Positions 58,851-64,000 of a stretch of DNA of 64,000 bases are shown piece after piece. The position numbers and the translations under genes were made by a program. The DNA is from Furcasterigmium furcatum (Eukaryota > Ascomycota > Sordariomycetes > Glomerellales > Plectosphaerellaceae). The DNA lies in assembly GCA_001599815.1 (NCBI GenBank), contig BCIA01000006.1:3908961-3972960 (forward strand). The letters run 5' to 3'. Within the stretch, counting starts at the first letter, position 1. The number at the start of each line of letters is the position of its first letter. The notes beneath the pieces are model-generated. The model searched no databases. It was not told the DNA's origin and was given only the letters and a program-made list of their open reading frames with translations.

Positions 58851-59346
58851 GGCGGGCGTAGATTTTGTGTGAATAGCGAGCGACAGGTTGTGGAGGTGGT
58901 GCTTATCGAAGGTGTTCTTTCATGCGATGACTATCTGAAGTGTCGCGAAACGGCTTGGAGGAAACAGTGTCGTCGTTGTGAAGAGGTCGCGTGGTGAGAA
59001 GGCCGGCGGCTAAGATCGACGTCTGGTCTGGCGAAACTGCGGCAACGCGCGATGGCAGTTGGTCGCATCTCGGCTTAGTCATCCACCGCCCGAGGACACT
59101 GGCAGAGCTCTAGGATCTCAAGCCTTATGTCATAGCCTGTGACGAATCAGGTCTTGGTTCTTGGTTCTAACGAGGGCTTGCAACGACCTTCTCGAGAGCA
59201 TATCCAATCCTCGAGGTCGCAGAAATTTGGCTTACACAGCATTCAAGGAAAGCCTTGATTTTCAGCATCTCGGTGTCTGGCGCAAACGACTCGGCCACCA
59301 AACGCCTCTCACTCACCCTTGCACACCACCAATACCCCGCCACAAA
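58851..59346. promoter_or_regulatory. Divergent promoter, MOB4-like / COG0523 GTPase
   Basis: 496 bp separates the two start codons. The GTPase side has a C-rich tract (CACTCACCCTTGCACACCACC) just before its ATG. No specific operator identified. Confidence 0.45.
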
Positions 59347-60687
59347 ATGAACTTCGATGACGATGCCCCGCCAGATCTCGTTGCGACGACTGGCACCGAC
59401 GCCGCTCGTGCCCCGGAGACCCTCGAGGAGAAGGGGGTGAAGGTTCCCATCACTATCGTCACGGGTTACCTGGGATCAGGGAAGACGACCCTGCTGAATT
59501 ACATCTTGACGGCTCAACATGGCAAGAAGATCGCTGTCATCATGAATGGTAGGCTCTCGCTGTTCTCTCATCTCTCAACACCTGGCTAACCAAGTTACAG
59601 AGTTTGGTGACTGTAAGTCTATAGAAAGAGGTCATACACGAAAGCTTGGCTGACATGAGTAGCCGTGGACATTGAGAAGTCTCTTACGGTGAACCAGGGA
59701 GATGAGAGGGTTGAAGAGTGGTTGGAGGTCGGAAACGGATGCCTGTGCTGTTCAGTCAAGTGAGTGCAAGCACGAACCATGCCTTGACGAGTGGCACGTC
59801 TGACATCTCAGGGATACGGGCGTCAACGCCATCGAAACCCTCATGGAGAAGAAGGGTGCCTTCGACTACATTCTGCTCGAGACGACCGGGCTCGCAGACC
59901 CCGGAAATCTTGCTCCGTTATTCTGGGTCGACGACGGCCTGGGCAGCACCATCTACTTGGACGGCATCGTTACGCTTGTCGACGCGAAGAACATCCTTAA
60001 ATCACTGGACGACCCTTCAGGGAAAATCGAGGTCGACGAGGCAGAGCATGACCATGATCACGGAGACAGTCCTCTCATGACAACAGCGCACGTCCAAATA
60101 TCGCATGCAGACGTGGTTGTGCTGAACAAATCGGACCTCGTGACTCCTGAGGAGCTTGACCAGGTTCGGGCCAGGATAGAGTCGATCAACGGGTTGGCCA
60201 AGATTCACGTCACTTCGAGGAGCGAAGTGCCGCAGCTCGAGGGGGTTTTGCTGGACCTCCACGCTTACGACGAGCTTGCACGGTTGGATAACAGCAGCAA
60301 GGGGCACAGCCACCTGGACCCGGTGAGTTGACACACATACTGGCTGCCGGGGTTGTGCTGACTGTTTGCTAGACCATTTCGACCGTCTCGATACCCGTCC
60401 CTATCCTATCGCCCGAGAAGGTGGACAAGGTGGACGAATGGCTGAGGGGTGTTCTCTGGGAGCACCAGCTGCCGGGAGAGGAGACGGAGGTTGAAGTCCA
60501 CCGCACGAAGGGACGAGTAGTGTTCTCCGACGGAAGCATGAAGATGATTCAAGGGGTCCGGGAGATATTTGAGATTCTCAACTCGGAGGAGAAGGCCGGG
60601 GATGCCCAGGGCAAGATCATCCTGATTGGACGGCATTTACAGGGCGTAGACTTTGAGAAGAGCCTGTTGGGCGTGATAGAGTCGTGA
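59347..60687 (+). CDS. COG0523/CobW-family GTPase, ZNG1-like zinc metallochaperone
   Basis: Five exons (59347-59548, 59601-59612, 59663-59759, 59812-60322, 60373-60687) join in phase to 378 residues. The second exon is only 12 nt and supplies the middle of EFGD, a conserved switch element. The P-loop GYLGSGKT lies at 40-47, the metal-binding CxCC (GNGCLCCS) has Cys98, Cys100 and Cys101, the G3-like motif is ETTGLADP, and the guanine-specificity motif is NKSD. A His/Asp-rich loop (HDHDHGD) is a likely extra metal site. The C-terminal CobW_C domain follows. The eukaryotic relative ZNG1 uses GTP to deliver zinc to methionine aminopeptidase; cobalamin or nitrile-hydratase roles belong to bacterial relatives. 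Zinc delivery is therefore the favoured role. Regulation by zinc status is not visible in the promoter. Confidence 0.9.
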
Positions 60688-61493
60688 GGTAGAAGAGAGA
60701 ACTCAATACCAAGAAAGGTACCAGAAAGGAAAGTGGTCGTGCACGAGCCACCAATCATCGGATCCATCTTTGGCCGTGGTCCGAACCCAAGCTTGGCAAG
60801 TTCAAGCTTAGCGCATAGCAAGGAGCAAGGCGTGTGGAGTGCATGGCCGGGGTCCTCAACCAACTACTCAGTACGACTCGAGCAGTTGATCCAGCGAACC
60901 TCCAACTTTCTTTTAGTGTCCTCCTTGACAACAGCAAAACCTTTGCACGACAAGACCGGCCCGCGACACAACCTTGCGACGAACGATCCCACTGTGCCGA
61001 CGACGGTCCACGAGAACAACCCCAGAACGACGACAGAACGCGACCGGATAGCTTCAATCATGAATAGACCAGGTAGGCTCCGCCATCTCCAATTGCTTCT
61101 GCCACATAGACGAGGCTCCCGCGCGCGCCGTTTGCTCGACCATCGCGACAAAGAGGACGTTTACTTCTGCTGCGCAACCCGGCGCCGACCTTTCGACCGA
61201 CATCCACACTCGATTGATCCTCCGACGTAGCTTGCGCGACGGCTCTAGGGACCCTTTCCTCAGCTCATCCTCGATGCTTCATCATCGGCGGTTGTGGTCT
61301 GCAGCATCGGGCTCAAGCCCGAACGGCCAGTGGCGCAGGAGGCGTCTGGTCGAGTCCTGCCGCTTCGTCATCACCTAGAGCGCCCTCGAATATGTATAGC
61401 TGGAAACTCTATCGTCGCCATCCTCGGCCCGCGCATACGTCTCGTTCCTCGTCGCCTCGAATCGCCCGACTATCTCAAGAACTTCAGCTGACC
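60688..61493. promoter_or_regulatory. Promoter/leader of NOT2 and 3' flank of the GTPase gene
   Basis: About 800 bp with a pyrimidine- and CGAC-rich leader closer to the NOT2 start. Short upstream frames are present. No other gene recognised. Confidence 0.45.
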
Positions 61494-63705
61494 ATGGCTG
61501 GTTATTACCCAGGGGTAGCACCGCAGACAATGCGAGGGATGCCAGGCTTCGGCGGCCAGCAGCAACAGCAGCAGCAGCAGCCCGGACGATCAGTGTCAGC
61601 CCGGTTACCGAACGGAAAGCTAGGTAAAGATGCCCGCCCTTGTCGACACAGCGTCGTCCGCGAAGAGTATGCCAGTAAACGGAGAGTTAATACGATGCGT
61701 TCCAACGAGTAGCAAGTAATGGTTCCGGCTGGGCGTTCGGCAGCGGCAGCATGCCCATGGGCGGTGGAGGAGGAGGAGGAGGAGGCAACCTGCAAAACCC
61801 ATCACGGCAGTTGGGAGGGAACGTCAGCTTCGCGCAGAGCTTGAGCGGTTCGCAACCCTCCACGCCTCTGGACCTATCGTAGGTGCCGCCCGTTTCCTTG
61901 CTACCTGCCTACCTTCCTCCGCGGTCCCTGTTGTTTTCCCCTTTCCTTCCGCCCCCTTCGCCGGAGGCGACGCAGTTCCCGTCCTGAGGCACTCCCCCAC
62001 CTTCACTTCCTCTTCCTTGCACGTTTCGTTCGGCCTTGCTCTTCGCGGGACCTCTCCGAACCCCCATTTGCTCCAGCATTCTTCTCGCAAACGGCGACAA
62101 TTGCATCGGAAATCCGCACGGCAGATATCAACTACGCAGAAGCTATACCTGAATCATGGTGGCCCAACGCAAACGGAGACTGGTCAAGAAGACGGCGAAG
62201 CAAACAGCCGTCGATGGCAGCACGTCAACCAAACAGGACTCCGACAACGACCATCCTAAGAAGAGCTACACGGAGGTTCTTCGAATGGGGTATTTCATAT
62301 TTCCCGGCCTCCATCATACTCACTCACCATCTCCTTTGTCATCGTCGTTTTCACTTGATCATCACCATGGCCCGGATGCTGACTCTCCGCCGCAGTGAAT
62401 TCCCATCCCTCTCCAACAGCTCTCAACTCGGCAATGCCACTTCCTCCTCGATGTGGTCAACGGCGGCAGGCGCGAGGGGCCCCGGCCCTCGCAACCAGCA
62501 GGCAACACCACTGTCCGCGCAGCCGCAGGATGACCTCTACACATCATCTTCCTCTCGTGCGGCTTTCCGATTCGGCAACCAGGGCCAAGCTGCCCAAGTA
62601 CCGTCGAATCCGCCCGACGAGTTTCCTCCCCTGAACCGCAATGCGAATGGAGAGATTGGAGGAGAGAGGGGCGCAAGCCTCGTCTCCCCCCTCGGCTTCA
62701 GTGCGCAGGGGGGCCCGCCGTCCTCCACCGCGGCGAACCCTCGCGCGGCAGGCAATGGTCTGCTGAATGCCCTGTCTGCCAATAACCGGGCTTCCGACGC
62801 GCCCTCTCCACCAACCTCGAACCCACCCGGACTGGGTAGACCGACCGAAGAACAGAGGAAGGCGAGCTTGGGCCTGGGCGGCGCTGGCGAAGGGTCGTCT
62901 GGCCCAGAGCGACGGCATCCTCCCGGTGCCAACGAGGCATCGAACGGCAAGGCCAAGGAGAGCGAGCCTAGCGTGCTGGACCCGTTGGCAGGCATGTCAG
63001 ATATCGACAAGTTCGGTATCAAGGGCTTCGCGACGTTGATGAACAACTATCCGGCCTACGCTGCGATGATGCAGGGTATGGATCCTACGGATCTCGGTCT
63101 GAACATCAACTCACCCGAGTAAGTGGACGTGAGGCCTTGTTGGGAGTGAGCTACAGCTAACGACGGTACAGCCTCATCTCTACTCAAGTATGGTCACCAT
63201 TCGACGACACACCGCCTCGACCTGCGGTTCCCACCAACTTCAAGCTGCCGGAATGCTACAAGGTGACAAACGTGCAACCCATCGACACCAAGATCGCTAG
63301 CTTTAACGAGGAGACTCTGTTCATGATCTTCTACCAGCGTGCTGGCGACATCCAGCAGATGCTGGCTGCCCACGAATTGTATGCTCGCCCGCGCTCCCGA
63401 GGCGGTCAAGGGAAGGATATTGTTGCTGACAGAAGACGCAGGCATTCCCGCAACTGGCGCTGGCACAAGAAGCTGCACATCTGGCTGACCAAGGATGATT
63501 CGATGACACCCCAGAGCATCACTCCGAGTCAGGAGCAGGGCTATTACATTGTCTGGGACACCGCAAACTGGACCAAGACCCGCGTGAGTATCTCCGTCTG
63601 TGTTTTCCTTACGCGTACTGATTACTGATCGTTTCGCAGAGACAGATGATGCTGTACTACGACGAGCTCGAGACGTCCCTTGGCAACAACAGGCAAGGCG
63701 CGTGA
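61494..63705 (+). CDS. NOT2: CCR4-NOT complex subunit NOT2
   Basis: Six exons (61494-61623, 61713-61878, 62396-63118, 63172-63378, 63442-63583, 63640-63705) join in phase to 477 residues. The N-terminus has a Gln tract and a Gly-rich tract. Exons 2 and 3 join to LDLSEFPSLSNSSQLGN, a conserved NOT2 element. The NOT-box (NOT2/3/5 C-terminal domain, about 340-470) begins near STQVWSPFDDTP and includes FKLPECYKV, ETLFMIFYQ and RNWRWHKKLHIWLTK, ending in a short tail. CCR4-NOT is the main cytoplasmic mRNA deadenylase; NOT2 pairs with NOT3/5 on the NOT1 scaffold. The intron between exons 2 and 3 is 517 nt, about ten times the others, and contains an in-frame ATG in CACCATGG context at 62367, so a shorter isoform or a cassette exon is possible. 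Confidence 0.92.
61554..61582 (+). repeat. Polyglutamine-coding CAG/CAA tract in NOT2
   Basis: Eight successive CAG/CAA codons in exon 1 of NOT2 encode a short Gln tract. A GGAGGA run encoding Gly lies in exon 2 at about 61763-61785. Both are low-complexity, length-variable elements. Confidence 0.8.
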
Positions 63706-64000
63706 GCCGGGTTCTCGGACTTAGCTTTCTGGGCATGAATCGGGACATTACCACCGGGGGGCTTCAGAGGGACTTCTGCGACGACTTGAGTTCTGGGCTT
63801 CCAAATACTGTGGGTTTATTACATCGGTAATTGCGTCTGGGTTCAAAGTCTTTGCTTGCTTCTGGGGTGAAGCGGGCAAAGCCGGTTTGCGGATGGCAAT
63901 GGACCGCATGGGGGTTTGCTCTGCTTAGAGGTGTTGACCAAAGTATCAATTGACGTGCCGATCCTTCAAGGTGAAGGTCGGAGCTGGTGAATGCCCGAGA
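63706..64000. other. 3' flank of NOT2 to the window edge
   Basis: 295 bases after the NOT2 stop, presumably its 3' UTR and the start of the next intergenic region. No feature recognised. Confidence 0.5.

Noticed and set aside
1..64000. Secondary-metabolite cluster or fungal self/non-self (NLR, HET) system
   Set aside because: No polyketide synthase, peptide synthetase, terpene cyclase, cytochrome P450, HET or NACHT-type gene is present. The genes are unrelated housekeeping functions, and one zinc-cluster factor alone is not evidence of a cluster.

Overview
The window is nuclear DNA of a filamentous ascomycete (Pezizomycotina). Sordariomycetes is the best guess, but that is inference, not an identification. 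The supporting signs are multi-exon genes with short introns (about 50-120 nt, GT...AG, CTAAC/CTGAC-like branch sites), compact GC-rich coding, CACCATGG-type starts, and orthologues of conserved fungal housekeeping proteins. I see no operons, phage, CRISPR array or recognisable transposon. Splice sites were placed by hand and checked by requiring reading phase to agree across every junction.

Left part (1-15 kb): a two-HKD phospholipase D-like protein (-), the Nem1-phosphatase regulatory subunit Spo7 (-), a tRNA-like element (-), an ABHD5/Cld1-type alpha/beta hydrolase (+) and a GRAM-VASt sterol-transfer protein of the Lam/Ltc family (-). All four protein genes act, or are expected to act, on membrane lipids.

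Middle part (15-36.4 kb): a large BRE4-like membrane protein (-) diverges from the ESCRT-III factor IST1 (+). These are followed by the AP-2 clathrin adaptor sigma subunit (+), an unfamiliar protein with two zinc knuckles (-), the HtrA-like nuclear protease Nma111 (-), a small Myb-like/AT-hook repeat protein (-) and a long class C J-domain protein (-).

Right part (38-64 kb): the inner centromere protein INCENP/Sli15 (-) and condensin SMC2 (+) are divergent from a 450-bp shared promoter. A MOSC/mARC-like enzyme (-) converges on SMC2. A roughly 6-kb gene-poor stretch follows, then a Zn2Cys6 transcription factor (+), a MOB4/phocein (STRIPAK) protein with a long acidic tail (-), a COG0523/CobW GTPase with a CxCC motif and a 12-nt microexon (+), and the CCR4-NOT subunit NOT2 (+).

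Most of this is conserved core genome and I did not find a convincing new multi-gene system. The features most worth a second look are the two-knuckle protein with a repeated GGGP..SGSN..PLG element, the acidic/AT-hook tandem repeat protein, the coding-like content inside a 518-nt NOT2 intron, the ZNG1-type microexon, the INCENP/SMC2 shared promoter and the gene-poor region upstream of the zinc-cluster regulator.
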